Positions 37,140-49,997 of a stretch of DNA of 64,000 bases are shown piece after piece (the first letter of the stretch is position 1; each line of letters starts with the position of its first letter). The notes under the pieces were generated by a model. That model saw nothing but the letters and a program-made list of their open reading frames with translations, did no database searches and was not told the DNA's origin. The position numbers and the translations under genes are program-made. The stretch comes from Pseudorasbora parva (taxonomy: Eukaryota; Chordata; Actinopteri; Cypriniformes; Gobionidae), in contig NC_090178.1 of NCBI RefSeq assembly GCF_024679245.1, forward strand, positions 4,510,702 to 4,574,701, in the 5' to 3' direction.

Positions 37140-37589
37140 CACTCAACGGTTCAAAAGATTCTGGTGAGTTAGATTTTTTATTATTATTATTATTGATCAT
37201 GGCTGCATTAAAATGATTGAAAGTGACAGTAAAGCGTTTTATAATCTTACAATCGCAAAAAATATGTTCTTTTGAACTCAAAGTATGAAGCAGCACAACT
37301 GTTTCCAACACTGATAATAATCATAATGGTTTCTCGAGCAGTAAATCCTCATCTGAGAATGATTAGTGAAGGGTCATGTGACACTGAAGACTGGAGTAAT
37401 GATGATAAATTCAGCTTTGATCACAGGAATAAATTACACTTCACATAGAAAACAGCTGATTTAAAATGTAATATTTCACAGTACTACTGTTTTTGCTGTA
37501 TTTTTGATCAAATAAATGCATTCTTAAAGAGCAGAAGAGACACATACATTAAAAAAATCCTTTTGAGCCCAAACTTTTGAACAGTAGTG
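37140..37589 (+). mobile_element. Mariner-type MITE, complete
   Basis: TA at 37138-37139 and 37590-37591. Inverted ends CACTCAACGGTTCAAAAG and the partner CTTTTGAACAGTAGTG. 450 bp, non-coding. Decayed relatives are at 21320-21615 and, inverted, at about 49060-49205 inside the hAT. Confidence 0.8.
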
Positions 37590-37714
37590 TATATAATATT
37601 TATTTGCCAATACTGGATATTTAATTCGTAGATGTTGCATATTTGCCTGCGTATTTTAAGGTTTATGTTATTATCTATAGCACTAAATGGATAATAGATA
37701 ATGATATATATCTG

Positions 37715-38180
37715 CAGTCTGCAGTGGTCAGGATCTATCAAAAGTGCTCCAAGGAAGGAACAGTGGAGAACCGGCCACAGGGTCATGGGCGGCCAAGGCT
37801 CAGTGGTGCACGTGGGGAGCGAAGGCTGGCCCGTGTGGTCCGATCAAACAGACGAGCTACTGGAGCTCAAACTGCTCCAGAAGTTAATGCTGGTTCTGAT
37901 AGAAAGGTGTCAGAATACACAGAGCATCTCAGTTTGTTGCGTATGGGGCGGCATAGCCGCTGACCAGTCAGGGTGCCCCATCCCTGCCAAAAGCACCAAC
38001 AGTGGCACGTGAGCATCAGAACTGGAATGGAAGAAGGTGGCCTGGTCTGATGAATCACGTTTTCTTTTACCTCACGTAGATGGCCGGGAGGGTGTGCACC
38101 TTACCTGGTGTACACATGGCCCCAGGATGCACTATGGCGGGAAGTAGCCAAACCGGCCATAATGTTATGCCTGATCAGTG
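37715..38180 (+). mobile_element. Tc1-like fragment, 5'-truncated
   Basis: Matches the element at 57986-58562 from CTGCAGTGGTCAG onward and shares its right end ATAATGTTATGCCTGATCAG. It keeps transposase-derived text up to a WSDES-like remnant (TGGTCTGATGAATCACG near 38043), with frames broken by shifts and a deletion. No left TIR. A pseudogene fragment. Confidence 0.8.
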
Positions 38181-38194
38181 CATGTATATATTTA

Positions 38195-38197
<3 letters not shown>

Positions 38198-38285
<88 letters not shown>
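38198..38285. repeat. (TG)n microsatellite
   Basis: About 44 uninterrupted TG units, directly abutting a perfect inverted repeat. Confidence 0.98.
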
Positions 38286-38287
<2 letters not shown>

Positions 38288-38467
38288 GCTATGACTTTAT
38301 AGAACCTGGAATACACATTTTTAATGATGCTTTATAGTCTGAATATTGAAATTATGGCCACTACAACAACATGACAATATTTGTTTCTGTAGTGGCCATA
38401 ATTTCAATATTCAGACTATAAAGCATCATTAAAAATGTGTATTCCAGGTTCTATAAAGTCATAGCTT
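38286..38467. repeat. Perfect inverted repeat, 80-bp arms, 22-bp loop
   Basis: Arm 38286-38365 and arm 38388-38467 are exact reverse complements over all 80 bases, separated by 22 bases. The left arm starts AAGCTATGACTTTATAGAAC. No transposon end motif is obvious. The identity implies a very recent event or an assembly artefact. Confidence 0.93.
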
Positions 38468-39359
38468 TGTGTGAGGAACAAACCCATAATTAATGTTTTT
38501 TTAAACTGATAATCTTCTGCACTGCTGTAAATAATGTCAGAATTGGTGTCTGAACGATTCCTTAAGATGGTTAAGCTGTCTAGTTGGCATTGATAGTACC
38601 CGGCCTGCTGGTCTGTTCCGTGAGAAGCTCAAATCTCCCTCCTCTCGTGTGAAACACAGAGCGATTCATCTCGTGCTCGAGTAAACGGTGACCAGGTGGT
38701 TGAAGTCAGTGGCGTCGCGGTGGTGTGGATGTGACAGGTGGCCAAAGGGCAGGTAGGAAGCGGCGATATGAACTCCGCTGTCTCAGAGCAGGAAGAGCGG
38801 AGGGAGGGCCGCAAGGGGGCTTCACGCAGCCCAGCCGGAGTTAATGGGATCAGACGTGGAAAAACAGGATCTATCTGCCAGTTAATGTTTAATCCTCTTC
38901 AGCTTCGGGCTCCAGCCATCTGATAATTCTTGGGCTGCCTCTCTTCATCATCAAGGTGTCAGAAGGAAGTGCCTCTGTAAATATTTAATTGGTTGCAGTG
39001 TGCCGCCCACTTCTCTTCTTCATCCTCTGGCTCTCCTTCCACAATGTTCTGTTGTAGTCTTTGTCCTTGTCGCCTCATTGACTAATGGCCAGCTGTAGTA
39101 TAACAATTCAGTGGCTGCAGAAATTCACAAAATATTGAAACCAATATTAAAAATAAATACTGTCATAAATCTTGAATGCTTTGGAGCTCAGACTTCAGTT
39201 TGGTCTTTTTTTTAAAGAGATATTATTGCTCAGGCGAAAAAAGTTTAAACTTTTTTTGTGTGAAAAGTTTGCTTTGAAAAAAATGCACGAAAATACAATT
39301 TTCAATTTTTATATGAAACATATTTTTTCCAAAACAATAAAAATCTATAGGAAATCGAG
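38468..39359. other. Single-copy non-coding block
   Basis: 38500-39110 is GC-richer and without repeats; 39110-39359 is AT-rich. The short frames on both strands have no domain. A candidate conserved intronic element. Confidence 0.4.
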
Positions 39360-39538
39360 CTTTCCTATAGCTCAATGAGTAGAGCATGGCGCTAGCAACG
39401 CCGAGGTCATGGGTTCGATTCCCAGGGAAAGCAAGAATTGACAAAAAAATGTAAAATGTGTACCTTGATTGCAATGTAAGTCGCTTTGGATAAAAGCGTC
39501 TGCCAAATGCATAAATGTATGTAAATGTAAATGTAAAA
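39360..39538 (+). mobile_element. tRNA-derived SINE
   Basis: The 5' 72 bases (39360-39431) can fold as a tRNA: acceptor arms CTTTCCT and AGGGAAAG pair, the A box TAGCTCAATGAG is at 39368-39379, the B box GGTTCGATTCC is at 39412-39422, and the anticodon loop CTAGCAA would read AGC (Ala). The body ends with GTCGCTTTGGATAAAAGCGT, CTGCCAAATGCATAA and a TGTAAA tail, typical of fish SINEs mobilised by an L2-like LINE. It is not a functional tRNA gene: no CCA-competent 3' end follows and the fused tail is SINE-like. Confidence 0.85.
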
Positions 39539-39693
39539 ATCTAAACTATAAATGTAATCAAATTTGAGGTTGATATCTTAGAACATGAGCTTCCAGTTTG
39601 TTTGTGTGCTGTACCAAATGCTGATTTTCGTCTCCCATTCATTTCCAGTGCGTTCATTTTTGGCAGCGTTTTTTGTCCCCCAGAACCATTTAA
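39539..39693. other. Short spacer
   Basis: AT-rich DNA between the SINE and the TTAA MITE, no feature seen. Confidence 0.4.
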
Positions 39694-40363
39694 AGGTGCA
39701 CTATGCAACTTTCCGTCCACTGGAGGGCGCCTATTCAAAACAAATGCGTAGATTGATGACGCCAAGTTTGAGTGTAGCATCTTGGGAGATGTGGTCTTCA
39801 CCTCACAGCCGGTGGAAAATAGGACTCGGGCAGAAATCACGTTCATGCGGTTATTAACGTTACTGTAGTGTAAAGCAGAGCAGGACTGAGTGTTGTGGAG
39901 CTGAGCACGGCCGCTGGAGCGATTGTTAATGAAATACACGCCTCGCGAAAACCGGGACTTTTATTATGACGGGACACAGTCGCCGGGCGCCTGCACTGAT
40001 CCGCTCTTTCGGTTATGATTATGAGGTAATGCAGCTCTGTTTATCCTATTAGATACGTTTAAGTGTGTTTAAAACGATGTTATGACGTTACTCCGTGCAT
40101 TCACTTGTTCACACTGCTAATAGTAAAGCGCTCCTGCCAAGTAAAACCCGAAACCGTAACGCAGATATGACGCGATTGACAGGCGACTCCCTCAAACGCT
40201 ATGCTGACACGTCCCGGTCCTTAGTTAAAATAGCAATTTTCTCACAATTTACAAATAGTTGAAAACATTTGGGATATTGTAAGTACTCAACTGAACAAAA
40301 TATATAACACCTGCCTAGTGGTTTTTGGATATTTTACTGCAAAAATACTACATAGTGCAACCG
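39694..40363. mobile_element. TTAA MITE, family A, copy 2
   Basis: TTAA at 39690-39693, then AGGTGCACTATGCAACT. About 90% similar to copy 1 by eye. The right terminus is mutated (CATAGTGCAACCGTT) and its TTAA is lost. A (TG)n/(CTGT)n tract follows at 40373-40421. Confidence 0.8.
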
Positions 40364-40424
40364 TTGCAAATTGTGTGTGTGTGTGTGTCTGTCTGTCTGT
40401 CTGTCTGTGTGTCTGTGTGTATGT
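40364..40424. repeat. (TG)n and (CTGT)n microsatellite
   Basis: TG repeats pass into CTGT tetramers and then back to TG, at the damaged right end of the MITE. Confidence 0.92.
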
Positions 40425-41483
40425 GTTCACACAGCTAATGCCAAAAATAGTTTGTACCATGCCAATAAAATGAAAATGTTTGGTCAAAAAACACCAAACA
40501 GCACGAGACGGTAAATAATAACACAAACAAAAAACAAATGAGCTACTTTTATTTTTACAACAGTAAGTAAAAATAAATCAAACGTATATCATCATCATAA
40601 TGTTAACTTTTTGTTACATCAATCATTCCAACTTTGTGTAACATTATAACTGGCAATCGGTGGAGGAAAAAATATAATTTCTTCATACTTTTCCTCCTCG
40701 AGCAGGTTATTGTGACATTTATTATTTCCTCCAGATCCTCAGCATTCATGATAGTCTGGCTTTCAAAAGTTTGCGTGTTTATTTGATCATCAAGGGCAGC
40801 GAGCAATAGATGTGCAGCACAAAGGCGTCGAGGCTCTCCGCCGTCGAACTCCAGCCCGCTTTTGTTAATAACTTTGCGCCAGAAGCAAGTGCAATTACAA
40901 ACGAGAGCATGTAAAAGTCAAGGGGATACAAATCATGTTTGAATTAATGTCCCACAGGTCTCTGGGAATCAAGCCCCGAAGCCTCTCTGTGGCGAAGCAC
41001 CGAACGCAGCAAATGATGCATCTGTTTTAGGCCCAGTGAACAGTTAAAGGATGCTGAGGGTGTCTCTAGACATGGGAGACACGCTTTAGGAAGACATTTA
41101 ACTTTGAAGGACAGAGCTAAAGAGAGCTTTGAGTTGTTGGACCAAGAGATGAAATGTAAGTGCTGTTGAATTAATGCCAGAGCTGCAACATGGTGTTAAT
41201 GATCTGAAGAAAGTAGCTTCTACAGTGAAAACTGCTGTTTCGGCTCCTGTGGATCCATGGTTGTTACAGTGCTGACCGTTTTATCTTGTTTTGTGTCTTT
41301 TTTCATTTTAATTGTTCATACATTCTTATTTTGTATATCTGTATCACTGATTTCTTCCATAAACCTCAAATCAAATGTTTCAATCACAAATGTACTAACT
41401 AACTGTAACCATGGGATTGTGGCACAAATGAGGGATACTCATATCAAATGTGATATTACTAATTTAGACATTAAATGTATTAA
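40425..41483. other. No gene recognised
   Basis: Mostly single-copy DNA. The 94-codon frame at 41257-41541 has hydrophobic runs but crosses into the MITE, so it is not credible. Confidence 0.4.
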
Positions 41484-41944
41484 AGGTGCACTATGCCACT
41501 TTCCGTCCACTGGATGGCTCCTATTTAAAACAAATGCGTAGTTTGATGACGCCAGGTGTGAGTGCAGTATCTTGTGACCGGTGGAAAACAGGACACGGGC
41601 AGAAATCATGTTTATGGATGCAGTTATTAACGTTACTGTAGTGTAAAGCAGAGCAGGACCGAGTGTTGAGGAGCTGAGCACGGCCGCTGGAGCGATTGTT
41701 ACACAAATACCCGCCTCGCAAACACCGGGACTTTTATTATGACGGGACGGGACACATTCGCTGGGTGCCTGCACTGATCCACTTTTCCGGTCATGATTAT
41801 GAGGTAATGGAGCTCTGTTTATCATATTAGATACATTTAAGTGTGTTGAAAATGATGTTATGACGTTACTCTGTGCGTTCACTTGTTCACACTGCTAAGA
41901 GTAAAGCGCTCCTGACAAGTAAAACCCGCTGAAACCGAGGGTAA

Positions 41945-42612
41945 CCCAGCTAACAGGGAACGTTCTCAGAACGTTGGCTAACGTTCTCTAAAAGTTCTCT
42001 CAAAGTTATCAAAAAACGTTCTTGCAGTAACGTTATTAGAACGTTGTGCCAACGTTATTTGCTGTTGAGTAACGTTCTAAAAACGTTACCTATAAAACGT
42101 TTTTCTTACATTGTTAGTGGAACGTTTTAAAAACGTTACTACATTAAAAAAGTATTAGTCATTACAAATTAGTCATACAGCTTTTTTCTCAAACTTCAGA
42201 TACATAATTTGTATATCCAGAGACAACTTAATGACACTTAAATGCTATTTTCGAGTATATATTTATTTTTTTACAATCAGAAGAAAAATCTAGTAAACTA
42301 ATTATGTATTAAATATAAATGTAATATAAATATAAAAGTCAATTATAAAAGTGGTTTTAGCTTTTTTTAAGAAAGTATAAGATGTCAATAAACAAAAGCA
42401 AGTACATTAAAGGAGAAAACAGGAATATTTTATTTGATCATACTCCACACCCTTATAAGAACGTTTTTTAACGTTCTTAGAACCTAATGAGAACGTTAAT
42501 ACAACGTTCCACAAACTGGACATTTCAACGTTCCTAGAACGTTCAAAAACGTTTTTAGAACTTAATGGGAACGTTAGGGAAACGTTCTTATAACCTAAAA
42601 TTGTTAGCTGGG
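41945..42612. mobile_element. Nested MITE with AACGTTCT repeats
   Basis: Ends CCCAGCTAACA and TGTTAGCTGGG are perfect inverses. The interior is rich in the words GAACGTT and AACGTTC in both orientations near both ends, with an AT-rich centre. Comparison with copy 2 (CCGTAACGCAG) shows a clean insertion with a 2-3 base duplication of AA or AAC. Superfamily unassigned. Confidence 0.8.
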
Positions 42613-42649
42613 AACGCAGATATGACGCGATTGACAGGTGACTTTATTG

Positions 42650-45600
42650 CTCTATTGATCATATTAGACTCATCTGAGTGTGTAGAGATGATATGATGAG
42701 TGTGAGGAACACAGCTCTGATGATCATATTAGACTCATCTGAGTGTGTAGAGATGATATGATGAGTGTGAGGAACACAGCTCTGTTGATCATATTAGACT
42801 CATCTGAGTGTGTAGAGATGATGAGTGTGAGGAACACAGCTCTGTTGATCATATTAGACTCATCTGAGTGTGTAGAGATGATATGATGAGTGTGAGGAAC
42901 ACAGCTCTGTTGATCATATTAGACTCATCTGAGTGTGTAGAGATGATGTGATGAGTGTGAGGAACGCAGCTCTGCTGATCATATTAGACTCATCTGAGTG
43001 TGTAGAGATGATGTGATGAGTGTGAGGAACACAGCTCTGCTGATCATATTAGACTCATCTGAGTGTGTAGAGATGATGTGATGAGTGTGAGGAACACAGC
43101 TCTGATGATCATATTAGACTCATCTGAGTGTGTAGAGATGATGTGATGAGTGTGAGGAACGCAGCTCTGCTGATCATATTAGACTCATCTGAGTGTGTGG
43201 AGATGATGTGATGAGTGTGAGGAACACAGCTCTGTTGATCATATTAGACTCATCTGAGTGTGTAGAGATGATGTGATGAGTGTGAGGAACACATCTCTGC
43301 TGATCATATTAGACTCATCTGAGTGTGTAGAGATGATGTGATGAGTGTGAGGAACGCAGCTCTGTTGATCATATTAGACTCATCTGAGTGTGTGGAGATG
43401 ATGTGATGAGTGTGAGGAACACATCTCTGCTGATCATATTAGACTCATCTGAGTGTGTAGAGATGATGTGATGAGTGTGAGGAACACAGCTCTGCTGATC
43501 ATATTAGACTCATCTGAGTGTGTAGAGATGATGTGATGAGTGTGAGGAACACAGCTCTGTTGATCATATTAGACTCATCTGAGTGTGTAGAGATGATGTG
43601 ATGAGTGTGAGGAACACATCTCTGCTGATCATATTAGACTCATCTGAGTGTGTAGAGATGATGAGTGTGAGGAACGCAGCTCTGTTGATCATATTAGACT
43701 CATCTGAGTGTGTAGAGATGATGTGATGAGTGTGAGGAACACATCTCTGCTGATCATATTAGACTCATCTGAGTGTGTAGAGATGATGTGATGAGTGTGA
43801 GGAACACAGCTCTGATGATCATATTAGACTCATCTGAGTGTGTAGAGATGATGAGTGTGAGGAACACAGCTCTGCTGATCATATTAGACTCATCTGAGTG
43901 TGTAGAGATGATGAGTGTGAGGAACACAGCTCTGATGATCATATTAGACTCATCTGAGTGTGTGGAGATGATGTGATGAGTGTGAGGAGCACAGATCTGT
44001 TGATCATATTAGACTCATCTGAGTGTGTAGAGATGATGTGATGAGTGTGAGGAACGCAGCTCTGATGATCATATTAGACTCATCTGAGTGTGTAGAGATG
44101 ATGTGATGAGTGTGAGGAACACAGCTCTGATGATCATATTAGACTCATCTGAGTGTGTAGAGATGATGTGATGAGTGTGAGAAACACAGCTCTGCTGATC
44201 ATATTAGACTCATCTGAGTGTGTGGAGATGATGTGATGAGTGTGAGGAACACAGCTCTGTTGATCATATTAGACTCATCTGAGTGTGTGGAGATGATGTG
44301 ATGAGTGTGAGGAACACAGCTCTGCTGATCATATTAGACTCATCTGAGTGTGTGGAGATGATGTGATGAGTGTAAGGAACGCAGCTCTGATGATCATATT
44401 AGACTCATCTGAGTGTGTAGAGATGATGTGATGAGTGTGAGGAACACATCTCTGCTGATCATATTAGACTCATCTGAGTGTGTGGAGATGATGTGATGAG
44501 TGTGAGGAACACAGCTCTGCTGATCATATTAGACTCATCTGAGTGTGTAGAGATGATGTGATGAGTGTGAGGAACACAGCTCTGCTGATCATATTAGACT
44601 CATCTGAGTGTGTGGAGATGATGTGATGAGTGTGAGGAACGCAGCTCTGATGATCATATTAGACTCATCTGAGTGTGTGGAGATGATGTGATGAGTGTGA
44701 GGAACACAGCTCTGTTGATCATATTAGACTCATCTGAGTGTGTAGAGATGATGTGATGAGTGTGAGGAACACATCTTTGTTGATCATATTAGACTCATCT
44801 GAGTGTGTAGAGATGATGTGATGAGTGTGAGGAACACAGCTCTGTTGATCATATTAGACTCATCTGAGTGTGAGGAACACAGCTCTGCTGATCATATTAG
44901 ACTCATCTGAGTGTGAGGAACACAGCTCTGCTGATCATATTAGACTCATCTGAGTGTGTAGAGATGATGTGATGAGTGTGAGGAACGCAGCTCTGCTGAT
45001 CATATTAGACTCATCTGAGTGTGAGGAGATGATGTGATGAGTGTGAGGAACACAGCTCTGTTGATCATATTAGACTCATCTGAGTGTGAGGAACACAGCT
45101 CTGCTGATCATATTAGACTCATCTGAGTGTGAGGAACACAGCTCTGCTGATCATATTAGACTCATCTGAGTGTGAGGAACACAGCTCTGCTGATCATATT
45201 AGACTCATCTGAGTGTGTAGAGATGATGTGATGAGTGTGAGGAACACATCTCTGTTGATCATATTAGACTCATCTGAGTGTGAGGAACACAGCTCTGTTG
45301 ATCATATTAGACTCATCTGAGTGTGAGGAACACAGCTCTGCTGATCATATTAGACTCATCTGAGTGTGAGGAACACAGCTCTGCTGATCATATTAGACTC
45401 ATCTGAGTGTGAGGAACACAGCTCTGCTGATCATATTAGACTCATCTGAGTGTGTAGAGATGATATGATGAGTGTGAGGAACACAGCTCTGCTGATCATA
45501 TTAGACTCATCTGAGTGTGTAGAGATGATGTGATGAGTGTGAGGAACACAGCTCTGTTGATCATATTAGACTCATCTGAGTGTGTAGAGATGATATGATG

Positions 45601-48356
45601 AGTGTGAGGAACGCATGCAGCTCTGATGATCATATTAGACTCATCTGAGTGTGTTGAGATGATGTGATGAGTGTGAGGAACACAGCTCTGCTGATCATAT
45701 TAGACTCATCTGAGTGTGTAGAGATGATGTGATGAGTGTGAGGAACACAGCTCTGTTGATCATATTAGACCCATCTGAGTGTGTGGAGATGATGTGATGA
45801 GTGTGAGGAACACAGCTCTGTTGATCATATTAGACTCATCTGAGTGTGTAGAGATGATATGATGAGTGTGAGGAACACAGCTCTGTTGATCATATTAGAC
45901 TCATCTGAGTGTGTGGAGATGATGAGTGTGAGGAACACAGCTCTGTTGATCATATTAGACTCATCTGAGTGTGTAGAGATGATGTGATGAGTGTGAGGAA
46001 CACAGCTCTGTTGATCATATTAGACTCATCTGAGTGTGTAGAGATGATGTGATGAGTGTGAGGAACACAGCTCTGTTGATCATATTAGACTCATCTGAGT
46101 GTGTAGAGATGATGTGATGAGTGTGAGGAATGCAGCTCTGCTGATCATATTAGACTCATCTGAGTGTGTAGAGATGATATGATGAGTGTGAGGAACACAG
46201 CTCTGTTGATCATATTAGACTCATCTGAGTGTGTAGAGATGATGTGATGAGTGTGAGGAACGCAGCTCTGCTGATCATATTAGACTCATCTGAGTGTGTA
46301 GAGATGATGTGATGAGTGTGAGGAACACAGCTCTGTTGATCATATTAGACTCATCTGAGTGTGTGGAGATGATGTGATGAGTGTGAGGAACGCAGCTCTG
46401 ATGATCATATTAGACTCATCTGAGTGTGTAGAGATGATGTGATGAGTGTGAGGAACGCAGCTCTGATGATCATATTAGACTCATCTGAGTGTGTAGAGAT
46501 GATGTGATGAGTGTGAGGAACACAGCTCTGATGATCATATTAGACTCATTTGAGTGTGTGGAGATGATGTGATGAGTGTGAGGAACACAGCTCTGATGAT
46601 CATATTAGACTCATCTGAGTGTGTAGAGATGATATGATGAGTGTGAGGAACGCAGCTCTGCTGATCATATTAGACTCATCTGAGTGTGTAGAGATGATGT
46701 GATGAGTGTGAGGAACACAGCTCTGTTGATCATATTAGACTCATCTGAGTGTGTAGAGATGATGTGATGAGTGTGAGGAACACAGCTCTGTTGATCATAT
46801 TAGACTCATCTGAGTGTGTAGAGATGATATGATGAGTGTGAGGAACACAGCTCTGTTGATCATATTAGACTCATCTGAGTGTGTAGAGATGATGTGATGA
46901 GTGTGAGGAACACAGCTCTGTTGATCATATTAGACTCATCTGAGTGTGTGGAGATGATGTGATGAGTGTGAGGAACACAGCTCTGTTGATCATATTAGAC
47001 TCATCTGAGTGTGTAGAGATGATATGATGAGTGTGAGGAACACAGCTCTGCTGATCATATTAGACTCATCTGAGTGTGTAGAGATGATGAGTGTGAGGAA
47101 CACAGCTCTGTTGATCATATTAGACTCATCTGAGTGTGTAGAGATGATGTGATGAGTGTGAGGAACACAGCTCTGTTGATCATATTAGACTCATCTGAGT
47201 GTGTAGAGATGATGTGATGAGTGTGAGGAACACAGCTCTGTTGATCATATTAGACTCATCTGAGTGTGTAGAGATGATGTGATGAGTGTGAGGAATGCAG
47301 CTCTGCTGATCATATTAGACTCATCTGAGTGTGTAGAGATGATATGATGAGTGTGAGGAACACAGCTCTGTTGATCATATTAGACTCATCTGAGTGTGTG
47401 GAGATGATGAGTGTGAGGAACACAGCTCTGTTGATCATATTAGACTCATCTGAGTGTGTAGAGATGATGTGATGAGTGTGAGGAACACAGCTCTGTTGAT
47501 CATATTAGACTCATCTGAGTGTGTAGAGATGATGTGATGAGTGTGAGGAACACAGCTCTGATGATCATATTAGACTCATCTGAGTGTGTAGAGATGATGT
47601 GATGAGTGTGAGGAACGCAGCTCTGCTGATCATATTAGACTCATCTGAGTGTGTAGAGATGATGTGATGAGTGTGAGGAACGCAGCTCTGCTGATCATAT
47701 TAGACTCATCTGAGTGTGTGGAGATGATGAGTGTGAGGAACACAGCTCTGTTGATCATATTAGACTCATCTGAGTGTGTAGAGATGATATGATGAGTGTG
47801 AGGAACACAGCTCTGTTGATCATATTAGACTCATCTGAGTGTGTAGAGATGATGTGATGAGTGTGAGGAACGCAGCTCTGCTGATCATATTAGACTCATC
47901 TGAGTGTGTAGAGATGATATGATGAGTGTGAGGAACACAGCTCTGTTGATCATATTAGACTCATCTGAGTGTGTAGAGATGATGTGATGAGTGTGAGGAA
48001 CGCAGCTCTGTTGATCATATTAGACTCATCTGAGTGTGTAGAGATGATGTGATGAGTGTGAGGAACGCAGCTCTGCTGATCATATTAGACTCATCTGAGT
48101 GTGTAGAGATGATATGATGAGTGTGAGGAACACAGCTCTGTTGATCATATTAGACTCATCTGAGTGTGTAGAGATGATGTGATGAGTGTGAGGAACGCAG
48201 CTCTGCTGATCATATTAGACTCATCTGAGTGTGTAGAGATGATATGATGAGTGTGAGGAACACAGCTCTGTTGATCATATTAGACTCATCTGAGTGTGTA
48301 GAGATGATGTGATGAGTGTGAGGAACGCAGCTCTGCTGATCATATTAGACTCATCT
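42650..48356. repeat. 65-bp satellite array, left block
   Basis: The unit starts CAGCTCTGTTGATCATATTA and is 65 bp long. It contains the palindrome TGATCA and ends AGTGTGAGGAACA. Variants are a 60-mer lacking GTGAT and a 43-mer lacking 22 bp. The 43-mers cluster at about 44860-45440. Identity between units is very high (typically 0-4 differences). A variant GGAATGCAG recurs at 46126 and 47291, implying a higher-order duplication of about 1165 bp. Near 47750-48350 a 130-bp dimer alternates. About 90 copies. Confidence 0.97.
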
Positions 48357-49997
48357 TAGGGCTGGACGATATGGCCAAAATTCATATCACGATATTTTTC
48401 TTAATTTCGGTCGATACGATATAATTCCGATATCGATATGAACTATATAAAAGCTTTAGAAAAAACTACTAAGAACTGCCACAAAGGATGTCTGTACCTA
48501 CAAACTTCTGACAAATGTATTGGCCAAGTCAATGAATAGTCCTCCTATAAAACTATATAATATTTTAGAAATAAAACCAGTACAAATAAATTAATGTTCA
48601 CCTTTTATTTGTATTTAGCCTTTATATGAAAAAGAAATGTGAAATCAACATCAAATAAACATAAGACTCTCACTTTATTAATATTAATATCTTTAAGTTT
48701 AAACTATAACAGGCTGATTATATTATTCTTAATATAGATTAAACAAAAGTGCTTCAGCCAGGATTCAGCCTGACTCAGAATATAGCGGATGGATCTGCTT
48801 CAGATGGTGGATCTGCTTCACAGCGTACAGTGCTCCTATGCCGCAGACGCAGTTTATTGAGCATTTTCTCAATAAGGAATAAGTTTTAAATTTCAGTGAA
48901 GAACAATTCATATAGCGCTCTATTTTCCATTTATGCAAAATTATAGCATATATTTAATACTGCATTAATTTAATTAAAAATGCAGTAAACAACGTAATAC
49001 AGTGAAATATTATTCTGATCTACATCATCTGTTCACTACGTGAATATATAGTAAAGTGTCATTTATTTCTGTGATCAAAGCTGAATTTATCATCATTACT
49101 CCAGTCTTCAGTGTCATTCATCATTCTCATATTAGGATTTGATGCTCAACAAACATTTATGATTATTATCAGTGTTGAAAACAGTTTTGTTGCTCATGAT
49201 GCTCCTTCATTGCTTTCATATATTGTCGCAATCGTCTGACTGTCGATCGTCACCTTTCAGCTCATAACGATTGTTTTCCTTCAGCTGCAGCTCCAGCGTG
49301 ACAGTAACGTTAGTTCTACGAATCCGCTTTTGGACTTTCTGTGAGAGAGCGTCCTCCTCATATTTAGATACGAATAAAATGACAGGTCATGCATAGATAA
49401 TTTTTTGTCTCTGAAATTAAATCTTGATGTATTCACGTTGGTTTCTATGTATACACTTGCCCTCAAGAAGCGCGCAATCAACCGAGGTTAGAGAAAGCGG
49501 TCTTTAGCGTCCCTGTTAAATTGCCCGCCCTCGCTCCAGGTAACGCCGTTTGGAATCCCGCTCGGAGCGGGTCGACTAGGACCGGTGAGACCCAGTAAAA
49601 GTGCGGAGGACACGCCGAACCACTTCCACCCCACTGAATTAACGTTCGTCTTTCTTCTCTTATCAACTATTTCTTTCTCCTTACTTGTGGAAGTTCGTTC
49701 AGTCACATTTGTGTTGCGGTCAGGGAAACTCTTTTTGTAGCTAAAAGTAAAACTTGCTGCGTTGGATCTATCAGCCTACTACTGCTGAGCACTGACTGCG
49801 TTTCTGTGGTGTACGTCATCGCGCAAGTAGCCAATCATGTTCTGCTCTTTCTGACGGCTGCGCCCTGAACGTCAGTCAGTGAGGAATGCTGTAATATATT
49901 TATCGAAATATCAGAAATGTGTTTAAAAATCATATCACCGTTATTGAAAAAAATTATATCGCGATATATATTGATATTGAATTATTGTCCAGCCCTA
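48357..49997 (-). mobile_element. hAT transposon inserted in the satellite
   Basis: An exact 8-bp duplication ACTCATCT, itself part of the satellite unit, lies at 48349-48356 and 49998-50005. Inverted ends are TAGGGCTGGAC and GTCCAGCCCTA. The 1641-bp copy contains a mariner MITE relic (about 49060-49205) and, on the minus strand near its right end, a decayed transposase first exon. Subterminal GATATCGATA/ATATCGCGATA words at both ends are candidate binding sites. Confidence 0.93.
49488..49706 (-). pseudogene. Decayed hAT transposase N-terminus, BED-finger-like
   Basis: Starts MTERTSTSKEKEIVDKRRKT and continues NVNSVGWKWFG, which resembles the start of BED-type zinc fingers in fish ZBED/hAT transposases. 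A later frame gives AGNLTGTLK, reminiscent of the GNTSNLxxHLK motif. The CxxC pair and the final His pair are not visible and the frame is broken, so it cannot be functional. It lies on the minus strand of the hAT, reading inward from the right end. Assignment rests on short motifs only. Confidence 0.4.

Noticed and set aside
39360..39431. tRNA-Ala gene
   Set aside because: A and B boxes and the fold are present, but the sequence is fused to a SINE body and tail, and a decayed second copy exists at 20464-20590.
43754..43976. Repetitive open frames inside the satellite
   Set aside because: They read the repeat in both directions and arise from unit length, not coding constraint.
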